Assembly: GCA_002746425.1 (NCBI GenBank)
Contig: NVXB01000001.1
Span: 150,704 to 186,208 of the forward strand
Source: Hyphomicrobiales bacterium
GTDB taxonomy: Bacteria; Pseudomonadota; Alphaproteobacteria; Rhizobiales; GCA-2746425
Direction of reading: 5' to 3'
Length of the DNA: 35,505 bases
In this document: positions 17,251 through 27,150 of the stretch, in pieces
Layout: every line of letters starts with the position of its first letter
Position numbering within the stretch: the first letter of the stretch is position 1
Notes under the pieces: model-generated
The model's input: only the letters and a program-made list of their open reading frames with translations
Told to the model about the DNA's origin: nothing
The model's database searches: none
Program-made: the position numbers and the translations under genes

Positions 17251-17305
17251 ATAAATTCCTAGTGATTAGAAGACTAATCCAACATCGCTAGGTCGCCTTG
17301 TTTAT

Positions 17306-17313
17306 TATTTATA
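17306..17313 (-). promoter_or_regulatory. late promoter TATAAATA
   Basis: Exact octamer upstream of the tRNA pair. Confidence 0.5.
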
Positions 17314-17317
17314 TGAA

Positions 17318-17521
17318 TTATACTAAATAAAATTCAAATTCTTCAAAATTGCCAGATTCCATCTTAATCCAATTTCGCAATTCATCTTCTGTTCCAGCGA
17401 CCTGGATTAATGTGTTGTCATTAATCCAGGTCGGATCAACTTGACGAAAGAAAAGATTTTCATAAATACTCGATTGATTATTAAAATCAACGTATGATAC
17501 TTCTAACTCTATAATTTTCAT
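17318..17521 (-). CDS. hypothetical protein
   Basis: 67-aa ORF with early promoter GTGTACA-N17-TATATT at 17549-17578. Confidence 0.6.
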   Translation of the reverse strand: MKIIELEVSYVDFNNQSSIYENLFFRQVDPTWINDNTLIQVAGTEDELRNWIKMESGNFEEFEFYLV

Positions 17522-17592
17522 AATATAATTCCTTTTGTTTCATAAGATAATATAATCAACTATCTAAAGAATGTACACTATTATTTCATAAA

Positions 17593-17940
17593 TTAATCTT
17601 GAACTCGGCGAAAGCCTTCAGGGGTGTATTCCCGTTGAATGCGGATTTCATACTCACCAGGTTCAAACTGGATAGCTTCATGAGTGTCATTATTACGCAA
17701 GTGTTCCAATGATGTGGTTTTTTCAACAATCAGATGCAGAATACGCATGCCTTCTGATACGTTTACGCGCTCCAATAACTGACAATCGCCAGCATTCATC
17801 ACATGATGGTGACCCGTCTCACTATGGGCAATAATATGCCTGCCATTTTCCGATTTTACTGGAATCAAATCATCGGGGCGATTATCAATTCGGCGGATAA
17901 AAGCCTCGCCTTGAGCCGCAATTTTATTAAATTTTTTCAT
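17593..17940 (-). CDS. hypothetical protein of higher-GC island
   Basis: 115-aa ORF, compositionally distinct. Confidence 0.65.
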   Translation of the reverse strand: MKKFNKIAAQGEAFIRRIDNRPDDLIPVKSENGRHIIAHSETGHHHVMNAGDCQLLERVNVSEGMRILHLIVEKTTSLEHLRNNDTHEAIQFEPGEYEIRIQREYTPEGFRRVQD

Positions 17941-17941
17941 T

Positions 17942-19030
17942 TTAAGTCCTCACTTCTGGTGGTTGGAATTCAGATAGGTCGATATCGACCATCCATGCTT
18001 GCGCCTGAATAGCGGTCTGCATGTCGGGGGGCACGGGCATGGCGTGATCTCGTCCAGTGCCACAGCGAACGCGCAGGAAGCGTTCACGCCCTATGTCAGG
18101 TATATCAACGGCAACAAGCTCGCCTATTAAGGGGTCCGCATCCTTGTCGATTGTCTCTGCGTTGAGTTCGTCCAGGATTCTATCCCAGCCAAGAATTTCG
18201 CAAGCTGCGCGGCGCTGTTCAACGTTTTTACATGTAAGCGCTTTGTGCGGCGTTAGTGTCTCTGGATCGGATATCCATTCATCGGGGATATTCTGACCAT
18301 GCCAGCAATAGATAGAATAGCCATCACGGAACGACAAGGCAGGGCCATGCTCGCAGTGAAGTCTATTCTCGTCATCTTTTTTGATAGTGTCGGGACGGTC
18401 TGAAACGATAGCAACATTTTTATATGCGTAAAGCCATCCGCTTGTTTTCGCATATTGGATATATGCTTCGAAGTGTTCTCTTTTGTCGTATTCTAACCCG
18501 ATTTTCTGGCCAAATTCATAGAATGCAAGCCAGTAAGCGTCCTGACCTCCCCAAAAATTAGTTGGCACCATTTTGAAATTTTGGTTGGCCCAGAGATTGT
18601 CCGATAGATTGGCCCCGAGATTGGCCCCGAGATTGCCCGATAGATTGTCCCTGAGATTGTCCGATAGATTGGCCCAGAGATTGGCCCAGAGATTGTCCCA
18701 GAGATTGTCCGATAGATTGTCCCAGAGATTGGCCGATAGATTGGCCGATAGATTGGCCGATAGATTGCCCCAGAGATTGTCCCTTTCATCATCGGGTAGA
18801 ATTTGAAATTTTCTCAAGAAATTGATCGCCATCACACATTGAGCAGGACTGTCGAAATGCATTACGGCCGGCGTTTCTTCGCCCGCTGCTTCGTATAACG
18901 CTTGAATGGCTTTTGTTGACGCTTCACGATCCACAGTCTGAGTGGACAGGCCTACCTTAAGCCATTCCTCTCGAAAGGCTGGCAGACGTTGTTCCTGCTC
19001 TGGTGTGAGTTTTTCAATTTTTTGTTTCAT
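17942..19030 (-). CDS. DUF6745-like protein with NLxx tetrapeptide repeats
   Basis: FWGGQDAYWLAFYEFGQKIGLEY...HCEHGPALSFRDGYSIYCWHGQNIP; about 16 NLSA/NLWD/NLSD repeats. Confidence 0.7.
   Translation of the reverse strand: MKQKIEKLTPEQEQRLPAFREEWLKVGLSTQTVDREASTKAIQALYEAAGEETPAVMHFDSPAQCVMAINFLRKFQILPDDERDNLWGNLSANLSANLSANLWDNLSDNLWDNLWANLWANLSDNLRDNLSGNLGANLGANLSDNLWANQNFKMVPTNFWGGQDAYWLAFYEFGQKIGLEYDKREHFEAYIQYAKTSGWLYAYKNVAIVSDRPDTIKKDDENRLHCEHGPALSFRDGYSIYCWHGQNIPDEWISDPETLTPHKALTCKNVEQRRAACEILGWDRILDELNAETIDKDADPLIGELVAVDIPDIGRERFLRVRCGTGRDHAMPVPPDMQTAIQAQAWMVDIDLSEFQPPEVRT
18593..18785 (-). repeat. in-frame 12-bp tandem repeat array (about 16 units)
   Basis: gattgtccgata/gattggcccaga variants, encoding NLxx. 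Confidence 0.9.
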
Positions 19031-19263
19031 AACGATGTTCCTTCTATATTTTGAATATAATTATTCCATTTGTCGATAGCCCCACTGCCTGTGTGATGAG
19101 AAACATCAGCACGAGGAGTTTCACTACTTCTGCTTATACATTTCCAATCACTACACTCGTACCAATAACTGTATGAACCAGCATGAAATCTGCCTTCGGG
19201 AGATTTTCCACAGTAACAATTGAGAATTTTTGTCATGTATTTCTTTCTACATGATAGAACCAT
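19027..19263 (-). CDS. small Cys-containing protein, Lar-like
   Basis: Internal start MTKILNCYCGKSPEG...WYECSDWKCISRSSETP. Confidence 0.45.
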   Translation of the reverse strand: MVLSCRKKYMTKILNCYCGKSPEGRFHAGSYSYWYECSDWKCISRSSETPRADVSHHTGSGAIDKWNNYIQNIEGTSL

Positions 19264-19520
19264 TCATCAATAGTATAAATTTCAGGTAAATTAATTACAC
19301 ATTTATCATCACTATCTCGATAAAAGTGATCAGGACATTCAAAAATCATTCCACCCAAATTGAAAATATATTCTTTTTTATTTGAATCAGCAGCAAGATA
19401 TGCTTTCATTTTATCTTCAAAATGTACAATAAAAGCTTCTGCTGATTCATATATAAATGGTGAAACATGATTCCAAGCTTCTACTTCGGTTGTTGTTTGA
19501 TATTCGCATATAAGTCGCAT
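19233..19520 (-). CDS. hypothetical protein
   Basis: 95-aa ORF; early promoter GTGTACA-N17-TATATT at 19547-19576. Confidence 0.6.
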   Translation of the reverse strand: MRLICEYQTTTEVEAWNHVSPFIYESAEAFIVHFEDKMKAYLAADSNKKEYIFNLGGMIFECPDHFYRDSDDKCVINLPEIYTIDEWFYHVERNT

Positions 19521-19583
19521 AATGTATCTCCATTGTTTCTAAAGATAATATAATCAAATTATCAAGTGATGTACACTGTTTAA

Positions 19584-19898
19584 TTATGATTTTTGAATAT
19601 CAGTTACAATTTTATGGGCACGGCGCAAATTTAATTGATCATATCCGTCTTGAGCTGTAACATGTCTCAATTCTTTAATTGCAGCAACAGTTTCGCCTTC
19701 ATGCGCCAACTCAATCCAAGTTTTCTTAGGAACAGGTTCTTCAAAAATGATATCTTCAATCAATGCAGGAATACTTATTTTTTGGTTGTCTGGTTCAAAC
19801 CATACTGACCGACCAGAATTAGATAGGCCATGAGTTTTTCCTGATAGGCCCAAATAAGTTGCACGTTTACCTGTATAAATGTTTTCCGAATTTTTCAT
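19584..19898 (-). CDS. hypothetical protein
   Basis: 104-aa ORF; early promoter TTGTACA-N17-TATATT at 19925-19954. Confidence 0.6.
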   Translation of the reverse strand: MKNSENIYTGKRATYLGLSGKTHGLSNSGRSVWFEPDNQKISIPALIEDIIFEEPVPKKTWIELAHEGETVAAIKELRHVTAQDGYDQLNLRRAHKIVTDIQKS

Positions 19899-19958
19899 AA
19901 TGTATCTCCATTGTTTCTAAAGATAATATAATCAAGTTATCAACTAATGTACAACACT

Positions 19959-21590
19959 TTATTCAATTATTTGAACTGCATCTAAAAACCACTCAGGTAT
20001 CTGTTTCTTCTGATACCATATCATACCATTAAATCTAGAATCTAATATATAGGTATCACAATGATCTTCTTTATTTCTAACTCCGCGACCGCACATCTGA
20101 ATAGTTTCTTTCAGTGTTCCATTAAAATAAAACTCTTTATTATATTTTAAAATAGCTTTCATCCATTTGGATTGTACTGGTTTATAGGGCATTTTAAGAA
20201 TGAGTTGAAATCTCGCTAATTCATTCTTAAAATCATAACCAGTTGAAAGGCTAGGTGATACTAAGATAGAATCATTTTTCGGTGGATTATTAATATAACT
20301 TTCAATATCAATTCTATTTTTAGGAATAATCATTCTTCTAGCATGTTTAGACTGCTTCACTAAATCATATGCTCTAGTGTATGATACGGTATGAATTATT
20401 CCTCTTTCGCCAATATGTTCCCCAATAATAGCATCAATATTCTTAGTTAATTTAGGTGTTACACTATCAGTTTTCTGTTGATTACAAAAATAAATTTGTC
20501 TATTTTCAATAGGAAAATCTGAAGTTAATGTGACTAATTTTACATCATCTAAATCCAAATCCTTTTTATATTGTTCTAACCCACAGAGTGTAGCGGTCAT
20601 ATGTAGAAAATGATCTGATTTCCTAAAAATACCAAACTGTGCAATATCACCAGGAAAAATGGCCTTAAGTTTATTATTCTCTAACACGAATTTTGAATTT
20701 ATTCTAGATTCTGCTAACATTTCGCACTGATCGCCCAGTTCTCCAGCTTCGCCAGTAGCTTCTATAAGAGATTTAATTGTTTTTTTGTCTTTATCTGGAA
20801 GAGTAGACATTTTTCTTCCATTAGCCACTTTCTTCGCAGCGTCCATAAAATATTCTCTTAAATTTTCGAAATAATCTTTTTCCTTTAAGAGCAAATTCCT
20901 ATCACTATTATTAGGAGAATAAATGTCATTATTAGAATTATTGTCAATCATTTCATTGATAAAACTCATATGATCGTCAATTTCTTCTTTAATTTTTCTG
21001 GAATATTTTGCCATAGAGGGTTCAAAAGAAATTAAAGATCTTTCTAATAATTCTTCAGGCAAGAGATGACATTCATCAATTATCATAACATTAGAACGAT
21101 TGCTGCCAGGTAAATTACATATCATACCACAGGCTTCGACCATAAACGCGAAATTAGTGAGTCTAAGATTAGATTTCATCCAAGCGCTTCTTGCTATCTG
21201 ATATTTGCAATTATATCTGCACGAATTATTCTTCTTCATAAAACAGGTTTGGTCATTATATTTAACAGAAAAATCACCTGTCACATTACATTCATAATTG
21301 CTCTTGCCATAAAGATTATCAATTTTAATCTTTTCGGCCATATATTGTTTCTGAAGGTTAATAGTTTTGGTAATAAGAGAAATTTTATTCTTATTTTTCT
21401 TATCTTTGGTAGGAATAATTTTGTTTGAAGTAGATTCTAATATTCTATGTGTAATATAAAGAGCAATAATAGATTTTCCGGTGCCTGTTGGTGCATCTAA
21501 AATAACATGTTTTTCACCGTCTTCAAAATATTTAATAATTTCGTCAGCAGCTTTTTGCTGGCGATCACTTAAAGTATATGGAAATTTCAT
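19959..21590 (-). CDS. DinG/XPD-like superfamily 2 helicase with putative Fe-S cysteines
   Basis: DAPTGTGKS, IDECHLLPEE, QMCGRGVRNKED; clustered cysteines C...C...C...C between motifs. Confidence 0.8.
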   Translation of the reverse strand: MKFPYTLSDRQQKAADEIIKYFEDGEKHVILDAPTGTGKSIIALYITHRILESTSNKIIPTKDKKNKNKISLITKTINLQKQYMAEKIKIDNLYGKSNYECNVTGDFSVKYNDQTCFMKKNNSCRYNCKYQIARSAWMKSNLRLTNFAFMVEACGMICNLPGSNRSNVMIIDECHLLPEELLERSLISFEPSMAKYSRKIKEEIDDHMSFINEMIDNNSNNDIYSPNNSDRNLLLKEKDYFENLREYFMDAAKKVANGRKMSTLPDKDKKTIKSLIEATGEAGELGDQCEMLAESRINSKFVLENNKLKAIFPGDIAQFGIFRKSDHFLHMTATLCGLEQYKKDLDLDDVKLVTLTSDFPIENRQIYFCNQQKTDSVTPKLTKNIDAIIGEHIGERGIIHTVSYTRAYDLVKQSKHARRMIIPKNRIDIESYINNPPKNDSILVSPSLSTGYDFKNELARFQLILKMPYKPVQSKWMKAILKYNKEFYFNGTLKETIQMCGRGVRNKEDHCDTYILDSRFNGMIWYQKKQIPEWFLDAVQIIE

Positions 21591-21999
21591 AATAATCCTT
21601 AATTCATATGTTCAAATAAATAATAAGCAGACATAATATGGTAATATGTAAAAATTAATGATGTAATTGCCATAGATAAATAATACCTCCTAAAAGAATA
21701 CTAATAGGCCATGTTAATGATATTAATATTGAAATCGATCTAGGTGCTTCAATTGTATTACACACAGATAATGTTAAAATAATGCCTATAACATACATCC
21801 ATATAAATGCAAAAATAATCATCTTCGCCACTCTATTAATTCCTGAATAATTTCAATCGCCACTATAATTGGAAATAATACAAACCAAAAAGTCGCAGTA
21901 AATAATTTACCTGTTTTATTCATATAAGCATCTTCAGCTAAGGTAAACACCGCCAATGCGCCGAATAAGTATAACCATATAATTAAAAATGTAGTCATT

Positions 22000-22392
22000 T
22001 TATTTTCCTATCGTATATTTAGATACTAATTGCCATTCGTTTTTTTCTTTAGAGGATAATACTTTTATTAGGGACATATCAATTTTAGTAAGATCCTCCA
22101 TTGATTCTAATAAATCCCATTCTTGTAATAAACTCACAATGGTATTACGTCTAAGAATATCTTGATCTGAGATATCTACAGTTTTACCATCAAAAGCAAG
22201 CATTTCTTTAAAATGCATAATAGCATAATTGCCCTGCTTATGAAATATATGGCACGATTGTGTTAATGTTTTGTTCTTAAAAGAAGCAATACCAATTCTT
22301 GTTAATGTTTCTCTTACAATATTAAAGTCATCTTTATCTTTTAGATTGATCGTAATGCCCATGTCTTTAAATAAATCATTCATCTTTACCAC
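22000..22392 (-). CDS. regA: RegA translational repressor
   Basis: ETLTRIGIASFKNKTLTQSCHIFHKQGNYAIMHFKEMLAFDGK...NEWQLVSKYTIG. Confidence 0.95.
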   Translation of the reverse strand: MVKMNDLFKDMGITINLKDKDDFNIVRETLTRIGIASFKNKTLTQSCHIFHKQGNYAIMHFKEMLAFDGKTVDISDQDILRRNTIVSLLQEWDLLESMEDLTKIDMSLIKVLSSKEKNEWQLVSKYTIGK

Positions 22393-22789
22393 CTCTGTTT
22401 TTTATTTTTATTAAATCATCATCTGTCATGAGGCTTAAATATTCAAGCGCTCTTTTTTTATTTATTTTATAATGTTCTGCCACTATAATCACATTTTTGT
22501 CGGTTTTAGGCGATTTATACCATCTATGTGGTCTTTTACATTTTCTTATAGTTCCCAGATAATAATCATATTGAAGCATGCTATCCAGACCATAATTTTG
22601 ATTCATTTCATTTGACTGTATTACAGTATCGTAATGAAATGAAAAAGCTTTATTTGTTAAAAAGGCGTTATAGTCAGATTCTCTGGAAGGATCTGATCTA
22701 ATAGAATGTTTACCCTGTTGAATTGCATTAATAAATGCAAACGGACTACTCACTATCGCCCCCATCGTACCTGATTTCTTGAATTTCAT
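22376..22789 (-). CDS. 62: clamp loader small subunit gp62
   Basis: YNAFLTNKAFSFHYDTVIQSNEMN...LQYDYYLGTIRKCKRPHRWYK and synteny. Confidence 0.85.
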   Translation of the reverse strand: MKFKKSGTMGAIVSSPFAFINAIQQGKHSIRSDPSRESDYNAFLTNKAFSFHYDTVIQSNEMNQNYGLDSMLQYDYYLGTIRKCKRPHRWYKSPKTDKNVIIVAEHYKINKKRALEYLSLMTDDDLIKIKNRGGKDE

Positions 22790-22916
22790 GTTCTTTTTCT
22801 AATAATTTGTAACAATCTGAACATACTGCTTCTTTGATTGTATAATCGCTTCCAACTACTTCAACATCTCCGGCCTTAAAAAACATGAATTTGTCGCACA
22901 TCCAACATTTCTTCAT
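22746..22916 (-). CDS. small zinc-ribbon-like protein (56 aa)
   Basis: MKKCWMCDKFMFFKAGDVEVVGSDYTIKEAVCSDCYKLLEKEHEIQEIRYDGGDSE; below ORF-track length cut-off. Confidence 0.5.
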   Translation of the reverse strand: MKKCWMCDKFMFFKAGDVEVVGSDYTIKEAVCSDCYKLLEKEHEIQEIRYDGGDSE

Positions 22917-23887
22917 AAAAATTCACAATCAACCATCACTTCAACTAAGAATGCTGCAGTATTAATTTCCTGGTCCATAACAAAAGCATTTTGATATTGA
23001 TATTTACCCAATGTAAGAACTAATTGAGGGATTGATTGTGGTTTTAAGAATGCATAAGCAAGATCATAAAATTCTCTGTAAAGATCCTGAGCACCTAACT
23101 CTGGGTGTTCTGTCAACCATTTTCTTGTAGAATTGAAATCCTTTTCTTTCAACATAGGCATCAATTCTTCTAGATGTTGTTGTGTTTGATTTTTAAGGCT
23201 TTCAGCATTAATTTCACCAAATTTAGAAGCCATTTGAATTTGGCCAATAAATTTTCTAAAATCAAGTGAATTTTTATTACTAGCCATGAAATCCACGATG
23301 TCTTTTTCGATATATGGAATTTCCTCTGTATCAAGAATTTCAAGAATTCTCTTATAGAAGGATTTCATAAGAATAGCACGTTCTTTAGGATTGACTGTAA
23401 AATCGATTAAATTCAGTCTAGAAAGAAGTGGTCCAGTTATCATAGATTTGATATTACATGTAAAAATGAAACCTGTCATTTTTGAATTTTCTTCAATGAA
23501 TGCTTTCATAGCATCCTGAGTAGCTGACGTCATTTTTTCAGCTTCATCAAAAATAACATATTTTCTTCCACCATCAAGGCTTACCTTAGTAACAAATCCT
23601 TGAACTAAATCACGTAATGTGTCAATATTACCATGTAAAGACGCATTTACAAAAATATATTCTGCATCTAATTCTTCCATCATTGCTTTAGCAATAGTAG
23701 TTTTTCCTAAACCAGGAGGGCCAGATAAAATAAGATTGTCTTCAATTACACCCTTTTCTAAATAAGTTTTGAAAATATGTTTAATACGAAATGGCAAAAT
23801 ACATTTATCTAATTTAGTTGGACGATATTTTTGGTCCCAAATTACTTCACTCTTCATCATAAGTAGATTTTCCCTCCGGTGATACAA
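22913..23887 (-). CDS. 44: clamp loader large subunit gp44
   Basis: QKYRPTKLDKCILP...LSGPPGLGKTTIAKAM...VIFDEAEKMT. Confidence 0.95.
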   Translation of the reverse strand: MYHRRENLLMMKSEVIWDQKYRPTKLDKCILPFRIKHIFKTYLEKGVIEDNLILSGPPGLGKTTIAKAMMEELDAEYIFVNASLHGNIDTLRDLVQGFVTKVSLDGGRKYVIFDEAEKMTSATQDAMKAFIEENSKMTGFIFTCNIKSMITGPLLSRLNLIDFTVNPKERAILMKSFYKRILEILDTEEIPYIEKDIVDFMASNKNSLDFRKFIGQIQMASKFGEINAESLKNQTQQHLEELMPMLKEKDFNSTRKWLTEHPELGAQDLYREFYDLAYAFLKPQSIPQLVLTLGKYQYQNAFVMDQEINTAAFLVEVMVDCEFL

Positions 23888-24533
23888 AATATGTCACATT
23901 CTCTGATTCAAATTTGGCTAGTCCTTTAAAGCACAGAGATACATTATAATCGCCGCTAATAAGCAATAAATCATTAATATCAAAAATCATATTAAAAATT
24001 CTATCAGTTTCACCAATTTTGATAGTAAATTCGTCTTGTTTTTTCTGGGCTTTTTTAGTTAATTTAATATCATATGTTGTTAGAAATAAATCATTTCCAT
24101 CACCACGAAAAGTAATATTTGGTTTTCCCAATGCTTTAGCAGATTTTACAATAGTTTTAATATCACCTGATGACACTTTAGTTTCGATTTCTGTAGATGG
24201 CAGTTTAAAACTTTTAGCATAATTTGGATGAGAAATGTGTTCTTCACTATCATATCTAAAAGTTGCCCGCTTACCACTTGAATCCGAAATCGCCAAATGA
24301 GCTTCATAAAATTCAATCTCGGGATCATCAAATAATTTTATGAGCTGCAATAATTTTTGTAACTCATAAATACCAAAATCGACTGTAAAATCTTCTTCTA
24401 CAGTTGCTATACAAGTGGGAGAATTACCTAATTCTGGTTTGGTTTTGATGACATTACCAGATTCAATCCAAATGGATTTATTAATCGTGGTAAAAGATGT
24501 TAAAATTTCAAGTGTTTTTTTACTTAATTTCAT
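23847..24533 (-). CDS. 45: sliding clamp gp45
   Basis: MKLSKKTLEILTSFTTINKSIWIESGNVIKTK and synteny. Confidence 0.95.
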   Translation of the reverse strand: MKLSKKTLEILTSFTTINKSIWIESGNVIKTKPELGNSPTCIATVEEDFTVDFGIYELQKLLQLIKLFDDPEIEFYEAHLAISDSSGKRATFRYDSEEHISHPNYAKSFKLPSTEIETKVSSGDIKTIVKSAKALGKPNITFRGDGNDLFLTTYDIKLTKKAQKKQDEFTIKIGETDRIFNMIFDINDLLLISGDYNVSLCFKGLAKFESENVTYFVSPEGKSTYDEE

Positions 24534-24584
24534 TCACTACTCCATTATTCTAATTATATTAACACATATTATTCTAAAAGTACA

Positions 24585-25391
24585 TCATGAATTTAGCGCA
24601 GCCATATGAGGGAGTGATCCTCTATATAAATATGTACCAAAATGTTGTAATTGCATCCAGGGTAATAGCCATACCTTTAGACCAGCAGTTCTGGCTTTTC
24701 TGCAGAACCAATAATCCTCACTTAGATATTGTTTAGTATCAGGATCGATTTCGCAATGAAAAAAAGCATTGATTTCTCTTTTGCCATCAAAATGTTCAGA
24801 GCGATTATGATCTGGTTTATAACTAGTTTCAGGATATGCTTTAGCAAATTTTTCAAACGTTTCACGCTTAATAACCATGAAACCAGTGCCACCATCTCGG
24901 ATTTCGACAGGTTGATCTACTTTAAACGAATCGCCATTCAGTTGAGAAAATACATAATCACCTACAAAATGTTCAAGATCATTAGGATTTTTGTCTGCAA
25001 AACCTTTATTGACGGCTTTTACAATCTTTTCCCATGCGATAGCTTTCTTAGGGTATGGAGCACAGACGATATCATAATCATCGTTTTCCATGGATAAATG
25101 CCATGCAGCTAGAACATCCTCTGGTTTAAATACAATATCTGCATCGATGAAAATCATTGTGTCGCATTTTGACCTAAGAAATTCATCTGCTACATAATTT
25201 CTAGCTCTTTGAACCAGACTTTCTTGGTAAAGAAAGTGAGGTTGAATTTTAATGCCATTGCTTGCAGCAAGAGCCATAAGATTTAAAAGCGCACCAGTTG
25301 TCACTCCTGTACAGACTCCGCCATACATAGGAATACCAATAAAAAGCCCATTGGATTTTCTTAGTTTATCTAAATTAATGTCTATTTTCAT
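24585..25391 (-). CDS. glycosyltransferase-like (GT-A) protein
   Basis: RNYVADEFLRSKCDTMIFIDADIVFKPEDVL. Confidence 0.75.
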   Translation of the reverse strand: MKIDINLDKLRKSNGLFIGIPMYGGVCTGVTTGALLNLMALAASNGIKIQPHFLYQESLVQRARNYVADEFLRSKCDTMIFIDADIVFKPEDVLAAWHLSMENDDYDIVCAPYPKKAIAWEKIVKAVNKGFADKNPNDLEHFVGDYVFSQLNGDSFKVDQPVEIRDGGTGFMVIKRETFEKFAKAYPETSYKPDHNRSEHFDGKREINAFFHCEIDPDTKQYLSEDYWFCRKARTAGLKVWLLPWMQLQHFGTYLYRGSLPHMAALNS

Positions 25392-25849
25392 AAATCATAC
25401 ACCGTAAATTCTATTGAGGGGTTTAATTCTTCGAAGTCTTCTATTAGTCTTTCAATGATATTCCAATCGCCACCGCCGAGACCAGCACCAATTCTAGGAA
25501 TAGCAACTGTAATAGATTCGCCACCATATTTAACTAAATTTTGTAAACAGCTAACAAGAGCAATATAATTAACATGTCTGCCAACAGAGCCAAAATGATC
25601 CTGGGTGATCATATTTACTATAGTTTTCCCACTAGTACCGCGCGCGGGTATAATATCGCCTAACATTACTTCAGTTGGCAATTCACCGGTTCTATGAATA
25701 TCACAATGTTCTTTATATTTTTTATATGCATATGGATGTTTTTTCTTAATTTGTAAAGCTACACCACTACCCATTACACCCTGAGCATTACATCCATGAG
25801 CAATATATGTTTCAGTAGCTTCTAGGAGATCGCCTCTTTTATATTTCAT
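25388..25849 (-). CDS. macro-domain protein (ADP-ribose-1''-phosphatase-like)
   Basis: Start at MKYKRGDLLEATETYIAHGCNAQGVMGSGVALQIKKKHP; IPRIGAGLGGGDW. Confidence 0.9.
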   Translation of the reverse strand: MKYKRGDLLEATETYIAHGCNAQGVMGSGVALQIKKKHPYAYKKYKEHCDIHRTGELPTEVMLGDIIPARGTSGKTIVNMITQDHFGSVGRHVNYIALVSCLQNLVKYGGESITVAIPRIGAGLGGGDWNIIERLIEDFEELNPSIEFTVYDL

Positions 25850-25859
25850 TTTCACCTCT

Positions 25860-26540
25860 TTAATAATTATGAGTAATATGATTAGCAGCAATTTCATCAA
25901 AAGGCTCTTCACCTTCTTTATCATTAGTGCATAACCATATTTCTGCTAAAAGCCCTTCAATTACAAATACTTCTGATTTGCTAAGCGTCCCTTTAAGATG
26001 ATATCTATTTACCATATCTAAAATCTTGTCACGATTATAGAGTGAAATTACGCTCTTATTATTAATATTTTCTACTAAAATTTTATAGAAATCAGCAATA
26101 TTAACATTTAATGCATTATAGATTTTTCTACCACTACAAAGTGTTTCTGTATAAGTTATCTTTCTAATTTTAGGTTCGATTTTCTTATTATTAGCTTCTT
26201 TAATAAGATCTGGAAAGTTACCAGCATTTTTAACATCGTCAACCAAAACACCCATCTGTTTAGCATCATATAAAATAGCGCAGCAAGCCATAATATGTCC
26301 TAAATGATCTACACCAGAATCTTCTGCAAATTCTTCACCATCAACACATGCAGCCCAATGGCGATAAATAGCGTCTAAATAAATAGATTTTACTACCTTA
26401 GATTCTCGCCAATTCATCCTTCCGTATTTTTTTGCGCCATCATCCATAGCTTGGGCTAATGGTACCAATGCAGACAAAGGAACTGACATAATTCCTTGTT
26501 TTTTACTTCCAGCGTCTAATTTTGGATTATTTGTTTTCAT
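25860..26540 (-). CDS. DUF5664-like (dATP/dGTP diphosphohydrolase-like) protein
   Basis: DDGAKKYGRMNWRES...AIYRHWAACVDGEEFAEDSGVDHLGHIMACCAIL. Confidence 0.75.
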   Translation of the reverse strand: MKTNNPKLDAGSKKQGIMSVPLSALVPLAQAMDDGAKKYGRMNWRESKVVKSIYLDAIYRHWAACVDGEEFAEDSGVDHLGHIMACCAILYDAKQMGVLVDDVKNAGNFPDLIKEANNKKIEPKIRKITYTETLCSGRKIYNALNVNIADFYKILVENINNKSVISLYNRDKILDMVNRYHLKGTLSKSEVFVIEGLLAEIWLCTNDKEGEEPFDEIAANHITHNY

Positions 26541-27150
26541 AATATTTTAAACCTTCTTCAAGCCATTCTTTTTCATAATTTTTCATCATTAACCAATCAA
26601 GTGTAGTATCATTATTATTTATGCGATTATCCCAAATAAACCACGAATAACTTACCATACCGCCAATTTGTTTTTTTCTTAAATCATTTTCAAAAGCACA
26701 ATTGACTCTATCAGAGAATGTTAATATTTTAGTTGGTGGATTTTCTTTAAAGAAATAATGGCGATTTCTACTTTCTAGAAAGGTTGTTCTTAAAAATATG
26801 CATAATAGTTCAACCTCTGGAACAACATGTTGAATAAATTTTAAGGGTATTTTACTGCTATAAGGCGGATTAGTAATTACCGTTCGCCCTTTATAATCCA
26901 AATCAAATGCATCTTTACCAAATTCAACACTTGTTATAGTATCATATTCATACAAATCGCTAGAAGAAACAATTTTATTATTTCTCTCTAATTCTTTGCT
27001 AATCCAGCCTTTACCTGCAAATGGTTCCATTACTTGTTTAGGTATATCATAATTCTTTAAAAGAGAATATGTCGCCAGAGGCGGTGTAGGATAGAAATCG
27101 TTGCTGTTTCTATCCTTAGATGCTTTTCGCATAATATGTTTATTTTTCAT
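26527..27150 (-). CDS. N6-adenine-type DNA methyltransferase-like protein
   Basis: DFYPTPPLATYSLLKN...EPFAGKGWIS...TNPPYSSKIP. Confidence 0.7.
   Translation of the reverse strand: MKNKHIMRKASKDRNSNDFYPTPPLATYSLLKNYDIPKQVMEPFAGKGWISKELERNNKIVSSSDLYEYDTITSVEFGKDAFDLDYKGRTVITNPPYSSKIPLKFIQHVVPEVELLCIFLRTTFLESRNRHYFFKENPPTKILTFSDRVNCAFENDLRKKQIGGMVSYSWFIWDNRINNNDTTLDWLMMKNYEKEWLEEGLKYYENK

Noticed and set aside
18593-18785. CRISPR-like or intergenic repeat array
   Set aside because: 12-bp units without spacers, fully in frame within a DUF6745-like CDS; the overlapping ORFs 18493-18792 and 18573-18806 are repeat artefacts.
6015-27150. Restriction-modification system from the HNH and methyltransferase genes
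   Set aside because: The genes are 20 kb apart and belong to common phage families (HNH homing-type, orphan methylase); no cognate pairing evident.
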